DNA from: Fibrobacter sp. UWR2
GTDB taxonomy: Bacteria; Fibrobacterota; Fibrobacteria; Fibrobacterales; Fibrobacteraceae
DNA: 64,000 nt
Direction of reading: 5' to 3'
Assembly: GCF_002210285.1 (NCBI RefSeq)
Contig: NZ_MWQE01000001.1
Coordinates: forward strand, 620,001 to 684,000
This document shows positions 16,206-24,583 of this stretch, piece after piece. The notes below the pieces were generated by a model that did no database searches, was not told the origin of the DNA, and saw only the letters and a list, made by a program, of their open reading frames with translations. Positions within the stretch are counted from its first letter, which is position 1. Each line of letters starts with the position of its first letter. The position numbers and the translations under genes are program-made.

Positions 16206-17969
16206 GTGAATCTTTCTCAGGCCTACCAAGATCTGGCACGTGCGTGCAATGGACGTATTCTCGTCATGGACGGGGATTTCGGTTCGCAGCTATCGCTCCA
16301 GATGCTCAAGGAGAAGGATTTCCGCGGGGAAATGTTTGCGGACCATTCGGTAGACCTCATGGGGAACGATGCAATCCTTTGCGTTACGGCGCCGAACCGT
16401 GTGAAGAAGGTTCACCGCGCATACCTGGAGGCGGGCGCTGACATTATTCGTACCAACACGAACAATGCGACATCGTTTGGGCAATCTGCGTTCCGCCTGG
16501 AGAACATGGCGTACGATATCGCGAAGGCCGGCGCGGCAGTTGCCTGCGAAACGCTTGCAGAATACAATGACGACGTGCTGAACTGCCGTACAGGGAAGCT
16601 TGGCCAGGTCGTGGAACGCAAGTTTGTCGCGGGCTGCATGGGGCCGATATCTTGTGCCGAGGGCGAGGGCTGTGCATGCGGGTTCCGCGACCTGGTAGAT
16701 GCCTTCGCGGAACAGGCGCGCGGGCTTCTGGACGGAGGCGCGGATATTTTGCTTTTAGATGGCGTGAACGACGCGCTGAACGTGAAGGCCGCGCTGTATG
16801 CGATAGATAAGGTGTGCAACGAGCGTAATGAACTTGTCCCGATTATGGTTTCGGGAATGGTTTCGGAACCCGGGGGGCGCATGACGTCGGGCCAGACGGT
16901 GGATGCCCTGCGGTACAGTGTGAGTAGTTTCCCGGTGTTCTGCATCGGGCTGGAGGGCGCCGGTGACGAACACGACGTTTTCCCCTACCTGAAGGGCATG
17001 GGGAATGCTCCTGTCCGCATGAGCGTAATGGAAGGTGTCAATCTCGGGGCAGTCAAGCCGCATGATAGCGAGTCGGTCAAGGAATGCGCGAAAAGGATTT
17101 GGCGCTATTCCGACGACGGGCTCGTGAGTATTGTCGGTGGTGACCGCGGAGCTGGACCCGATACGGTGCGGTTCTTTGTAAAGGCGTTGAAGGGGTGCCG
17201 TTCGAGGCGTGTCCCGGCGCGGCGCTACAACATGCTCCTGAGCGGGCTCGACCCGATGGATATTGCGAACGAGGGCCCTTGCGTGATGGTTGGCAAGGAA
17301 GACGGCGTGAAAATCCTTGCGGTAAACCTGGATGCGGGTGGCGCTATTGCCGACGCGCACCTTTCCCGCATTCCCGTGATGGTGGAATCCGCGAAATGGG
17401 ACAAGCTTGTTGCTGGCATGGAATGCGTGCAGGGCAAGGGTATAGCCCGTTCTATTAGCCTTGCCGAAGGCGAAGAAGTGTTCCTCGTGAAGGCTGCCGA
17501 AATCCGCAAGCGCGGGTTTGCCGTAGTTTGCTTTGCCGAAGACGAAAATGGCCCTGCAGAAACGTTCGAGCGCGAAACCGCCATTGTCGAACGCATGTAC
17601 CGCCTGCTGGTGGGCAAGCTGAACTTCCTTGCCGAAGACATCGTTTTTGAACCGAAGATGCCTGCTGAAGACCCGGTGAACATGCTTTTCAAGGTGTGCC
17701 GCTACGTGAAGGCGAACTTGCCTTATGCCCATGTGCTGGGCGATGCTTCGATGCTTGGGCTTGCTTTTGATGACGAAGAAATCCAGGCGGGGCTGCGCTC
17801 GGTCTTTTTGCACCATGCGAAAAAGGCCGACCTTGACTTTATCGTGATGGATGCGGAAAGGTTCCCGGTTTACGAAGAAATTCCGTACAGGCTGAGTTGC
17901 CTGCTAGAGGACTGCGTGCTTTCTCGCACTCCTGACGCAAAAGCAAAACTCATTGCGTCAACGAAGTGA
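16206..17969 (+). CDS. MetH-like protein (Hcy + pterin-binding halves) lacking zinc ligands
   Basis: This 587-residue protein can be aligned by eye with the N-terminal half of cobalamin-dependent methionine synthase. The homocysteine module covers about 1-325 (ILVMDGDFGSQL, AGADIIRTNTNNATSFGQS, FVAGCMGPI, LNVKAALYAIDKV). The folate module covers about 340-585 (LSGLDPMDIANEG, VESAKWDKLVAGMECVQGKG, GDASMLGLAF, FLHHAKKADLDF). The cobalamin and activation domains are absent. The zinc ligands are replaced: the GLNCALG cysteine is Gly in GLEGAG, and the GGCCG pair is Asp-Arg in GGDRGAG. The folate motif VGERTNVTGS is also lost (VGKEDGVKIL). A pseudoenzyme is likely; its role is unknown. GTG start, with AAGGTAGG upstream. 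It follows lipoprotein genes in an operon. Confidence 0.75.
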   Translation: MNLSQAYQDLARACNGRILVMDGDFGSQLSLQMLKEKDFRGEMFADHSVDLMGNDAILCVTAPNRVKKVHRAYLEAGADIIRTNTNNATSFGQSAFRLENMAYDIAKAGAAVACETLAEYNDDVLNCRTGKLGQVVERKFVAGCMGPISCAEGEGCACGFRDLVDAFAEQARGLLDGGADILLLDGVNDALNVKAALYAIDKVCNERNELVPIMVSGMVSEPGGRMTSGQTVDALRYSVSSFPVFCIGLEGAGDEHDVFPYLKGMGNAPVRMSVMEGVNLGAVKPHDSESVKECAKRIWRYSDDGLVSIVGGDRGAGPDTVRFFVKALKGCRSRRVPARRYNMLLSGLDPMDIANEGPCVMVGKEDGVKILAVNLDAGGAIADAHLSRIPVMVESAKWDKLVAGMECVQGKGIARSISLAEGEEVFLVKAAEIRKRGFAVVCFAEDENGPAETFERETAIVERMYRLLVGKLNFLAEDIVFEPKMPAEDPVNMLFKVCRYVKANLPYAHVLGDASMLGLAFDDEEIQAGLRSVFLHHAKKADLDFIVMDAERFPVYEEIPYRLSCLLEDCVLSRTPDAKAKLIASTK

Positions 17970-17998
17970 GCATTATTGTCATCCCTGCTTGTATGATT

Positions 17999-18023
17999 GT
18001 CATCCCCGCGAAGGCGGGGATCT
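17999..18023. repeat. GTCAT..GGATC palindromic repeat
   Basis: An 8-bp stem ATCCCCGC/GCGGGGAT with loop GAAG is preceded by GTC. A partial copy lies just upstream (17978-17985). It sits between the convergent metH-like gene and the gene ending at 18027, so it may act as a two-way transcript end. Confidence 0.7.
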
Positions 18024-18026
18024 CCC

Positions 18027-21000
18027 TTACTGCCAGCTATTGACGAATCCCATTCCTATCGCGAACTTGATTCGTGTGGGCGAGGCTACATCCGGGAGTA
18101 GCGGAACATCGATGGGCGAGGGCTTCCAGCTGCCGTCCCTTCCGTTCTCGTCGCCGATGCGGCTGAGGGCGCGTGCGAACGTGAGCGAGATGTCGAACGG
18201 AATGCTATAGAAAATCTTGTTGCTCCACCGGAACGAGAGGCCGACGGAACGGTCCCAGAAATCGTGGTCAGTGAACTTGTCCGTATCGAACCACTTGGAA
18301 TTCCACGCAGCACCAATCTGTGCGAAGGCGTCGATGTAGAATCCGCGGGTCTCGAAAATCCAGAATCCCTTGCGCCAGTCGTCGTAAATGGGGAATAGGT
18401 AGTGGAGTTCGGCCATGGCGGTCTTGGTGCCTGCGCGCGTATAACTTTCGGAATTTCGCAGGTAGGGGTAGCCTTCGAGCAGTACGGGACTGTAGTAGTA
18501 CGAGTCGAGCGTATCCTCTTTCGCGTCGGTATCCCAATGGAAAATTCCGGCGAGCTTGGCGCCTGCGGCAAGGCGTGCACCGGTGAGCGGGCTCTGGATG
18601 CTGCCGTAGAGGTTGATGCCGAACTCGTTGATGTTGAAGTTCCTGTACTTGGGCTTGATGGAACCGCTTTCGGTGACGTAGAAACTTTCGGCGAATGTAC
18701 CCGGGCGGTAAAGGTTGCTGTTGGAATACTGGTAGTATGCTGTAATGCCGTTCCCCTGGCCGCTGATTCCCGTGCCGTCTTCGCCTTCTTCATCGCCGTA
18801 GAGCCCGAAGAGCGCCATCGCGGTGAAGCGCTTCTGGTATGTCCACGAGAAGTTGTCTTCGTAGAGGTTGAAGTCTGCCCAGTCGTAGCCGAGTGCAATT
18901 TGCAGGGTGTCGCTTGACTTGAATATGCTGTAGCCTGCTCCACCTACGATTGCCTGCATCGGGATGGCGTAATGGTCCATTCCCAGGCTATCGCCGTCAT
19001 GTTGGCGCACATCCTCGTAGCGGACGGTGTCCATGCTCGTGTAGTTCGCATATGTGTAGCTGAGTGCGAAGTCAATAGGCGTGCTGTGGTTTTCCCATGC
19101 GACGAAGAATTCCTTCTCCTGCTTGGGGTTGAGCCCGTCGGTGTTTATGTAGTCGAAGCCTTGCCCGAGTTCAAGTAGGAGCCCCAGCTGGATGGTGTTC
19201 TTTTTGAGCGGGTCGGAAAGGATGACTGCTAGGCCCGCTTTCGCCTTGAGCTGGCCTTCGCCGAAGACGGTCAGGTCGGGGGCGTTCTCGTTGAAGGAGA
19301 GGATGGGGATGAACATCGGAACGGTCGGGATGGGCTTGTAGTCGCGCTCGGCGCCAGCGAATTCGCGGTCTTCGAGTTCGATATGCTTCTCGATCTTGGG
19401 CGGGAGCGTTCCCTTGAGCACGATTTCGCTCGGGGCGGGCCTCTGCGTGATTGTGTATGTCGTGTCGTACACCTTGATAATGCTGTCGCGCATCGTTACA
19501 GTTGGCTCTGTCGTGCAGTTTGCGAGCGCCGCGATAGAGTCAACCGGGGCATCTTCCTTCGTCATCCCCGCGGATGCCCCTTCCTTCGTCATCCCCGCGG
19601 AGGCGGGGATCTTTGTAGAATCAGTTGCTTCGCAGTTGTTCCAGGCCGTATCGGCGACCTGCAATACGCTGTCGCGTTCCGTCACGTTCACCGTCGTGTC
19701 GTTTACCATCGCGACTGGAGTGTACTGGAGCTTGTAGAGCGAGAATCCGTCCTTGTCGTACTGCGTAAAGTAGAGCGTGTCGCCTGCGAGTACCGGCGTG
19801 AATGCGCCACCGACCACGTTCGTGAGCGGGCGCTCGTTCCCGGTATCGATGTTTTTCTCGATGAGGTTGAATATCCCGTTCCTGTTGCTCGCGAACACGA
19901 TCTTGCTGTCGTCAATCCAGTTCACGTCGCGCTCGTCGTAGCCTTCGGTGCTCACGACCTTCATGTTCTTGCCGTCGGCGTCTATCACGGCGATTCCGCG
20001 ATGCACGTCGTCGAAGAAACTGAAGGCGATTCGCTTGCCGTCGGGGCTGTACTTGGGGCTATAGATATTGTAGTACCTGAATTTCGCGTCGGGCACGTAG
20101 ATGTCTATCGGGTCTTCTGCCGTGTATTCACTGAAGTCTGCGGTGAAGGGGACCTTGCTCAAAACGAAGCGCGTGCTGAAGGGTTCGCGCCGCACGAAGG
20201 CGACTTCGTTCCCCTTGGGGCTGAATGCGGGGTAGACGGCATCTACAAGGTAAGTCAGAGTAAGCTTGTTCTTGTTCGTGTCACTCACGGCGATGTCAAA
20301 GTGCGCGTGTCCGTCCTTGTCGCGGTTCTGGAACGTCACGTAGGCAAGAATCGGGCCTTTTTCCGGGGCGTCGTACACGTCGATGCCCTTGTCGAACCAG
20401 GGCTTCTTCGCGCGGAACCCGCTCTTCGCGTAGTCGCTAATGTCGATGGTGGAGTCGCCTTCCTCTTCCTCGATGGAAATCTGCCCGATTTCGACACCGT
20501 CAACTTTTTCATTTTTCTTCGTCATCTCCGCGGAGGCGGGAATCTTATTCGCGGTAGAGTCCTCGGAAGCGGAATCAGGTTCTAGCGGCATCTTGAAAAC
20601 CGCGCCGTCGAACCACGGCCCGCCAAAGTTGGAAACGCCGTAGAGGTTCTTGCCTGCGACTACGGGGAAGTCCTGCCAGAAGGCTTCGGTAGTTAGCTTC
20701 TTGCCTTCGACGAGTGGCCCGAGGGAATCCTTCTGCGCCTTGTAAGCTTCGGTAATTTCTTTTTTCCAGGCTTCGTAGAGTTCTTTTTCGCCAATTCCGA
20801 GAATTTTCTTAAGCGCTCCGTCGAGTGTTACGCGGTAGGGATTCGAAAGCTCCGTCCAGATTTTCGGGACGGCATCTTCACCGTAGTGCTTCGCGATGTA
20901 GCGTACGAGTGCGAACCCCTGCGTGTAGGGCCCGAGTTCGGCAAACAGCGAATTGTCGGCAAAGTCGTGCATGTATTCGAGCGGGAGCAGGGTATCGTTC

Positions 21001-21614
21001 AGTGCGGCGACGCGCAGTAGCATGTCGCGGTGGCTGTCCCAGGCGTCAAACCCCATGCGGGCGGATTCAAACTGAGCCGTGCCCTCGGCAAACCAGAGCG
21101 GCTGCAGCGTAAAGGGGACAAAACTTGTGAAGTCGCTGGTGATGCGCTCGTTGTAATAGTCGGTGTAGCCGATTTGCAGGCCGTAGATATTTGGGAGCAG
21201 CTTGCTACCGTTTTCGATACTTACCAAGTGGCTGAATTCGTGCGTGATGACGTCGGCAATCCAGCCGTGGCTGCTGCGGACCTTGAAATCCCAGTTGGTG
21301 AGCCACAGGTTTAGCGCGTTTTCACTCGGGACGGCACTGCCGTTGCTGTAGAGCGCGTTATTGAGCACGGCGTTCACGCGGCCCGGTAAATCCTTCTTGT
21401 AGCGGCCCACGACAGAATCGTAGACGGCTTCTGCATACGAAGAAAGGCGAGAGGCGTGCTCGGTATATTCCTGCGGGTAAATAAACTGGAAGTGCGTCGT
21501 GCCGGCGGTCTTCCACTTGATATCGCTCTGGTTACCGTAAAAACCGGCAGCATTCGCGGCTACCGCAAGGAGTGCCGTAGCACAACACAAAAATTTCTTC
21601 GCGTCAAAAAACAT
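18027..21614 (-). CDS. Metallopeptidase/beta-propeller/outer-membrane barrel fusion protein
   Basis: This 1195-residue exported protein has a signal peptide (LCCATALLAVAANA). Residues about 25-290 form a peptidase_MA-like domain with zinc motif HEFSH at 125-129 and a downstream glutamate in WFAEGTAQFES (E177). Residues about 400-650 contain PD40/TolB-like propeller repeats (YSPDGKRIAFSFFD, VFASNRNGIFNLI). The last 420 residues resemble an Omp85/surface-antigen barrel (FWDRSVGLSFRWSNKIFYSI, IKFAIGMGFVNSWQ). Two inserted linkers (residues about 356-365 and 666-688) read KIPASAxMTK and derive from palindromic DNA repeats. A TAAATTAG box (21622-21629, minus strand) ends seven bases before the ATG. 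Probably an outer-membrane protein; substrate unknown. Confidence 0.78.
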   Translation of the reverse strand: MFFDAKKFLCCATALLAVAANAAGFYGNQSDIKWKTAGTTHFQFIYPQEYTEHASRLSSYAEAVYDSVVGRYKKDLPGRVNAVLNNALYSNGSAVPSENALNLWLTNWDFKVRSSHGWIADVITHEFSHLVSIENGSKLLPNIYGLQIGYTDYYNERITSDFTSFVPFTLQPLWFAEGTAQFESARMGFDAWDSHRDMLLRVAALNDTLLPLEYMHDFADNSLFAELGPYTQGFALVRYIAKHYGEDAVPKIWTELSNPYRVTLDGALKKILGIGEKELYEAWKKEITEAYKAQKDSLGPLVEGKKLTTEAFWQDFPVVAGKNLYGVSNFGGPWFDGAVFKMPLEPDSASEDSTANKIPASAEMTKKNEKVDGVEIGQISIEEEEGDSTIDISDYAKSGFRAKKPWFDKGIDVYDAPEKGPILAYVTFQNRDKDGHAHFDIAVSDTNKNKLTLTYLVDAVYPAFSPKGNEVAFVRREPFSTRFVLSKVPFTADFSEYTAEDPIDIYVPDAKFRYYNIYSPKYSPDGKRIAFSFFDDVHRGIAVIDADGKNMKVVSTEGYDERDVNWIDDSKIVFASNRNGIFNLIEKNIDTGNERPLTNVVGGAFTPVLAGDTLYFTQYDKDGFSLYKLQYTPVAMVNDTTVNVTERDSVLQVADTAWNNCEATDSTKIPASAGMTKEGASAGMTKEDAPVDSIAALANCTTEPTVTMRDSIIKVYDTTYTITQRPAPSEIVLKGTLPPKIEKHIELEDREFAGAERDYKPIPTVPMFIPILSFNENAPDLTVFGEGQLKAKAGLAVILSDPLKKNTIQLGLLLELGQGFDYINTDGLNPKQEKEFFVAWENHSTPIDFALSYTYANYTSMDTVRYEDVRQHDGDSLGMDHYAIPMQAIVGGAGYSIFKSSDTLQIALGYDWADFNLYEDNFSWTYQKRFTAMALFGLYGDEEGEDGTGISGQGNGITAYYQYSNSNLYRPGTFAESFYVTESGSIKPKYRNFNINEFGINLYGSIQSPLTGARLAAGAKLAGIFHWDTDAKEDTLDSYYYSPVLLEGYPYLRNSESYTRAGTKTAMAELHYLFPIYDDWRKGFWIFETRGFYIDAFAQIGAAWNSKWFDTDKFTDHDFWDRSVGLSFRWSNKIFYSIPFDISLTFARALSRIGDENGRDGSWKPSPIDVPLLPDVASPTRIKFAIGMGFVNSWQ
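19561..19614. repeat. One partial and one full GTCAT palindromic repeat inside a coding region
   Basis: A partial copy (19561-19573) and a full copy (19588-19614) lie in frame in the gene at 18027-21614. They encode two ASAGMTKE peptides in the linker after the propeller. Confidence 0.75.
20521..20547. repeat. GTCAT palindromic repeat inside a coding region
   Basis: A slightly diverged copy (GTCATCTCCGCGG..GGCGGGAATC) lies in the same gene. It is in frame and encodes KIPASAEMTKK between the peptidase and propeller parts. Confidence 0.7.
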
Positions 21615-21682
21615 TCTACCCCTAATTTAGGAAATTCGGGCCCCTGCGCCCACTTTTTGGGCACTAAAAAATTAACTCAGGG

Positions 21683-22057
21683 CTATTTTGCAAGGACTGT
21701 GCTGAACCCAACGAGTTTTTTTGAACTCGAATCCAGCTTCCCCAGGTAGTAAACGAGTACGCGACTGTGGTCGAGAACCTTGCATTCAAGCCCTGCGGCA
21801 GGGACTGTGGGCTGTTCAAAATTGCTCTGATCGGCCTTGAAGGTGTACTTGCCTCCTTTGCATTCGCCTTCGTAATCCAACAGGGCGCGCTTCAGCTTGC
21901 TTTTGACTACATTGTACTCGAAGTATTCGTCGTGCTTTTCGACCATGGCTTGCTTGGCCTTGATGGCTTGCAGGTAGTAGTTCATGGCGAATGTCGAGAA
22001 TATCCCGGCTACGCTTATGGTTACTACAAGTTCAATGAGCGTGAATCCCTTTTTCAT
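21683..22057 (-). CDS. Type IV pilin-like/pseudopilin protein
   Basis: This 124-residue protein starts MKKGFTLIELVVTISVAG. It has a short basic leader, the prepilin peptidase site G|FTLIE with Glu5, and the hydrophobic N-terminal helix of type IV pilins. The globular part contains two cysteines (GECKGG, GLECKV) that could form a disulfide. The start overlaps the stop of the preceding pseudopilin gene (ATGA), and Shine-Dalgarno AGGAG is inside that gene. It is last in the nine-gene secretion/pilus operon and may be the major pseudopilin. Confidence 0.85.
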   Translation of the reverse strand: MKKGFTLIELVVTISVAGIFSTFAMNYYLQAIKAKQAMVEKHDEYFEYNVVKSKLKRALLDYEGECKGGKYTFKADQSNFEQPTVPAAGLECKVLDHSRVLVYYLGKLDSSSKKLVGFSTVLAK

Positions 22058-22404
22058 TTTTTGCTCCTGAACCTGCAGAGGTGCTGTGCCCTGGTGGTGT
22101 CTGCTTTGTTGCGTATGGAAACTGCCGTCGCGCATGTTTCCGTATCGAAGCTAGATACTATGCACTTTATTTCCCAGTGTATGCCGTTGCCGTCGATGTG
22201 CTGGTATGTAGTATCTTTCAGTGCCGGGGCCGATAACAGCGTTATCTTGGAAAGTTCTGCTCCGTAGTCGTTTACCCAGGCCTGGTTTTCGATTTTCCCC
22301 GGGTACAAGAAGCTGAACATCGCCACGCCCGTAGTTGTCAGTACGGCAAAACTGACGAGAACTTCCATGAGTGTAAATCCCTTACAGTTTTTCATACGAA
22401 GCAT
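22054..22404 (-). CDS. Minor pseudopilin
   Basis: This protein of about 116 residues has prepilin signature KNCKGFTLMEVLVSFAVLTTTG: cleavage after Gly, Glu5 present, then a hydrophobic helix. This is GspI/PilV-like by leader and size. Starts at 22404 (preceded by a G-rich run) or 22395 are both possible. Either overlaps the end of the upstream GspK-like gene, so translation is probably coupled. Confidence 0.75.
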   Translation of the reverse strand: MLRMKNCKGFTLMEVLVSFAVLTTTGVAMFSFLYPGKIENQAWVNDYGAELSKITLLSAPALKDTTYQHIDGNGIHWEIKCIVSSFDTETCATAVSIRNKADTTRAQHLCRFRSKK

Positions 22405-23623
22405 CGCCCCCCATGTGGAAAATATCGGGCATGAGTATCGTTATGGTAGAATCCCTTTCGAACGATGCCTTGCGTAAAAAGTTCCGCCAGCGGGTGCCGC
22501 CTTCGTCGAACCCGAAATCCCAAACAATGGTGCTGCCCTTCAGCGTTCCCTGGAAATTGACCGTGCCCTTGCTTACTAGGTTCCCGACGATATTGCACTT
22601 GTCCGAAATACGTACGGGAACATTCGGCATGGTTTCGTCCCAGTTGTCGCCGACAAACATGACCAGGGCATTTTTTGCACGCAACATTTCGATGTCCATG
22701 GTGCCTGTGTATTCGGCAGGCCCGGTCTTGCGCCCCTGCAGGATCAGCTTCAGGGGGAGTTCCTGTTCCTTGCGTAAGTTTACAGATAAAGTATCTTGCA
22801 CGAAAACTACGCCCGAAATGGAGGCATTTTCGCCAAGTTCGGCGGTACGTGCCTTTATTTGTGCCTTCTTGAAAATGGAATTCCCGATAATCTTGATGGA
22901 TTCCGCATTGATGGAGCACCTGTCGCACAGGGCGTCCCCCTGGACGATGACTTTTTTGCAAACTAAATCATTTGGAATTCTGTCTTTTGCGTCGAATTCA
23001 CAGAGCCGTTTTTTGAAAACAGAATCAAACTGGTCGCGCGTGTTTTGCGGAAAATACTGCAACGAATCGAACAGCGTGAAAACCTTTTCAGAAAAGACGG
23101 TATCGTACGATGTCGACTTGTCGGCCATCATCTTGTAATGCGAACTGTAGTTGACCTGCCCGCCGGGGATGGCGATTCCGCCCTTTATCTTGGAACCCTG
23201 TGCCAGCGCGAGCGTGGCGTTTTTTGAAAGCACCGTGACGGCGGGGAGGTTTGCCTGCACAAAGCCAGAATACACAGAAGATTCCTCCAGGGAATCCTTG
23301 GAGAAAATATCGAGCAGGGCGTATGCCCCTTTTTGCTTGTGCGAAAGCGAAAAGCGAATGTTTCCGTCGGTTGATTGGTAGGCGAGGCTGTCCGTACGCC
23401 AAGGTTCCTTGCTCGACTGTAACTTGACGAGCGAGTAGTCCAGCGCGCTTTCGATATCCAGTTCCGCCTGGCTTTTTACATAGCGGTGGAACGATTCAAT
23501 CCTTTCGGACTTTATCATCGTAAAAATGGCGAGGCCGATATTGCCTGCAATCAGCAGGACAATCATTGCCAGGGACAAGGTGTAGCCGTGTTTACGGCGC
23601 AAGTTCCAGCGTCCCGCCGTCAT
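22382..23623 (-). CDS. PilX/GspK-like minor pilin component
   Basis: This 413-residue protein starts with a basic leader and KHGYTLSLAMIVLLIAGNIGLAIF. This is a prepilin-like site that lacks Glu5, as in GspK and some PilX proteins. The large periplasmic part contains alternating beta-type segments (ISDKCNIVGNLVSKGTVNFQ, GGIAIPGGQVNYSS) resembling polymer-forming or adhesin folds. It overlaps the PilP-like gene by 32 bases. Being large and tip-type, it may cap the pseudopilus; that is inference. Confidence 0.65.
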   Translation of the reverse strand: MTAGRWNLRRKHGYTLSLAMIVLLIAGNIGLAIFTMIKSERIESFHRYVKSQAELDIESALDYSLVKLQSSKEPWRTDSLAYQSTDGNIRFSLSHKQKGAYALLDIFSKDSLEESSVYSGFVQANLPAVTVLSKNATLALAQGSKIKGGIAIPGGQVNYSSHYKMMADKSTSYDTVFSEKVFTLFDSLQYFPQNTRDQFDSVFKKRLCEFDAKDRIPNDLVCKKVIVQGDALCDRCSINAESIKIIGNSIFKKAQIKARTAELGENASISGVVFVQDTLSVNLRKEQELPLKLILQGRKTGPAEYTGTMDIEMLRAKNALVMFVGDNWDETMPNVPVRISDKCNIVGNLVSKGTVNFQGTLKGSTIVWDFGFDEGGTRWRNFLRKASFERDSTITILMPDIFHMGGDASYEKL

Positions 23624-24065
23624 ACGCTATGGTCACCTTGTCGGCACTGATGGATTCGATATGGACATTCCAGATATCTTGCCCGACGCTCACCACGGCA
23701 GATTCCCCGTTGTGCTTGAGGATAGCGACGGGGTTGTCGCCCGGGAGGATAGCGTCTAGCGTAATTCTGGGTTTTGGCTTTACCGGCTTGGGCTTTTCGA
23801 CAACGGTGTCGCGGGCAACTTCCTTGACCACCTTGACTACGGGCTTGGGCGCTGCCGGCTGTTCGAACGGGTTGCGGATGCCCTTGGTGTCGAGCGTCTG
23901 GTGCTTAAGGCGGTCAAGCAGATCGTTGAATTTCAGGTCCTTGCCGACTTCAAGGCTGCTTGCCTGTTCCTGCGTGGGGCTGTCCTGGTTTCCGGTGAGC
24001 TTGTACAAAAGCGCTCCCCAAAAAAGGAGGGTTACCGCGACGACGAGGGCGATAAACTTGTTCAT
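23592..24065 (-). CDS. PilP/GspC-like periplasmic linker protein
   Basis: This 157-residue protein has one N-terminal membrane helix (IALVVAVTLLFWGALLYKL), a Pro/Lys/Val-rich spacer (KPVVKVVKEV..KPKPVKPK) and a C-terminal HR-like beta domain (ITLDAILPGDNPVAILKHNG, VSVGQDIWNVHIESI). The same architecture is found in GspC and PilP, which connect the inner-membrane platform to the secretin. It overlaps the PilO-like gene by four bases (ATGA). Confidence 0.72.
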   Translation of the reverse strand: MNKFIALVVAVTLLFWGALLYKLTGNQDSPTQEQASSLEVGKDLKFNDLLDRLKHQTLDTKGIRNPFEQPAAPKPVVKVVKEVARDTVVEKPKPVKPKPRITLDAILPGDNPVAILKHNGESAVVSVGQDIWNVHIESISADKVTIAYDGGTLELAP

Positions 24066-24583
24066 TGTTCACCTCCCAGTACGGCAAGCCTGACTGCGGC
24101 AGTAACCTTGCCGCTGCCGTTACCGCTCATGTCAATGGAATTTACAGAAATGCAGAAGGCCTCGTTTTCGAGGGCTTCGATGAACCTGAGGAAATCGGTA
24201 TATTCCGAAACGGCCTTGAACGAAACAGGGTATTCTATGCGGCCGTCCCCCTTCAGGGATTCCTGTGTGGTGAGGTCAATCATGTTTACGTTGTTCTCTG
24301 CCGCCTTCCCGTGAATCATCATCAGGATTTCGGACGACGAGACGGATGTACGGACAAGCGAATTGATTTTGCCCGAGATATCCCGGTACTCGCTGAGCAG
24401 GGAATCTGCCGAAATTTCTTGCTTCGAGGCAAGTTCGTACAGCTGGCGCTGGCCCTTGAGTTTCTGGAAGTTTGACGATTCTTCCATAATGTAGGGCACG
24501 CAGATGCCCAGTATGGCGGCAAGCGCTGCGGCGATAACGAGCACCGTCAAGAAAATGTACTTGTAGCGGTAAAGCTTGTTCAC
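24062..24583 (-). CDS. PilO/GspM-like inner-membrane protein
   Basis: This 173-residue protein has an N-terminal membrane helix (YIFLTVLVIAAALAAILGICV), then a coiled-coil segment (FQKLKGQRQLYELASKQEIS) and a ferredoxin-like C-terminal domain (NVNMIDLTTQES, FKAVSEYTDFLRFIEALENE), as in PilO and GspM. It overlaps the PilN/GspL-like gene by four bases and is part of the assembly platform. Confidence 0.75.
   Translation of the reverse strand: MNKLYRYKYIFLTVLVIAAALAAILGICVPYIMEESSNFQKLKGQRQLYELASKQEISADSLLSEYRDISGKINSLVRTSVSSSEILMMIHGKAAENNVNMIDLTTQESLKGDGRIEYPVSFKAVSEYTDFLRFIEALENEAFCISVNSIDMSGNGSGKVTAAVRLAVLGGEQ

Noticed and set aside
19383-20585. 400-codon open frame antisense to the envelope peptidase/propeller gene
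   Set aside because: The opposite strand encodes clear domains, and the antisense translation is low-complexity and has no family resemblance.
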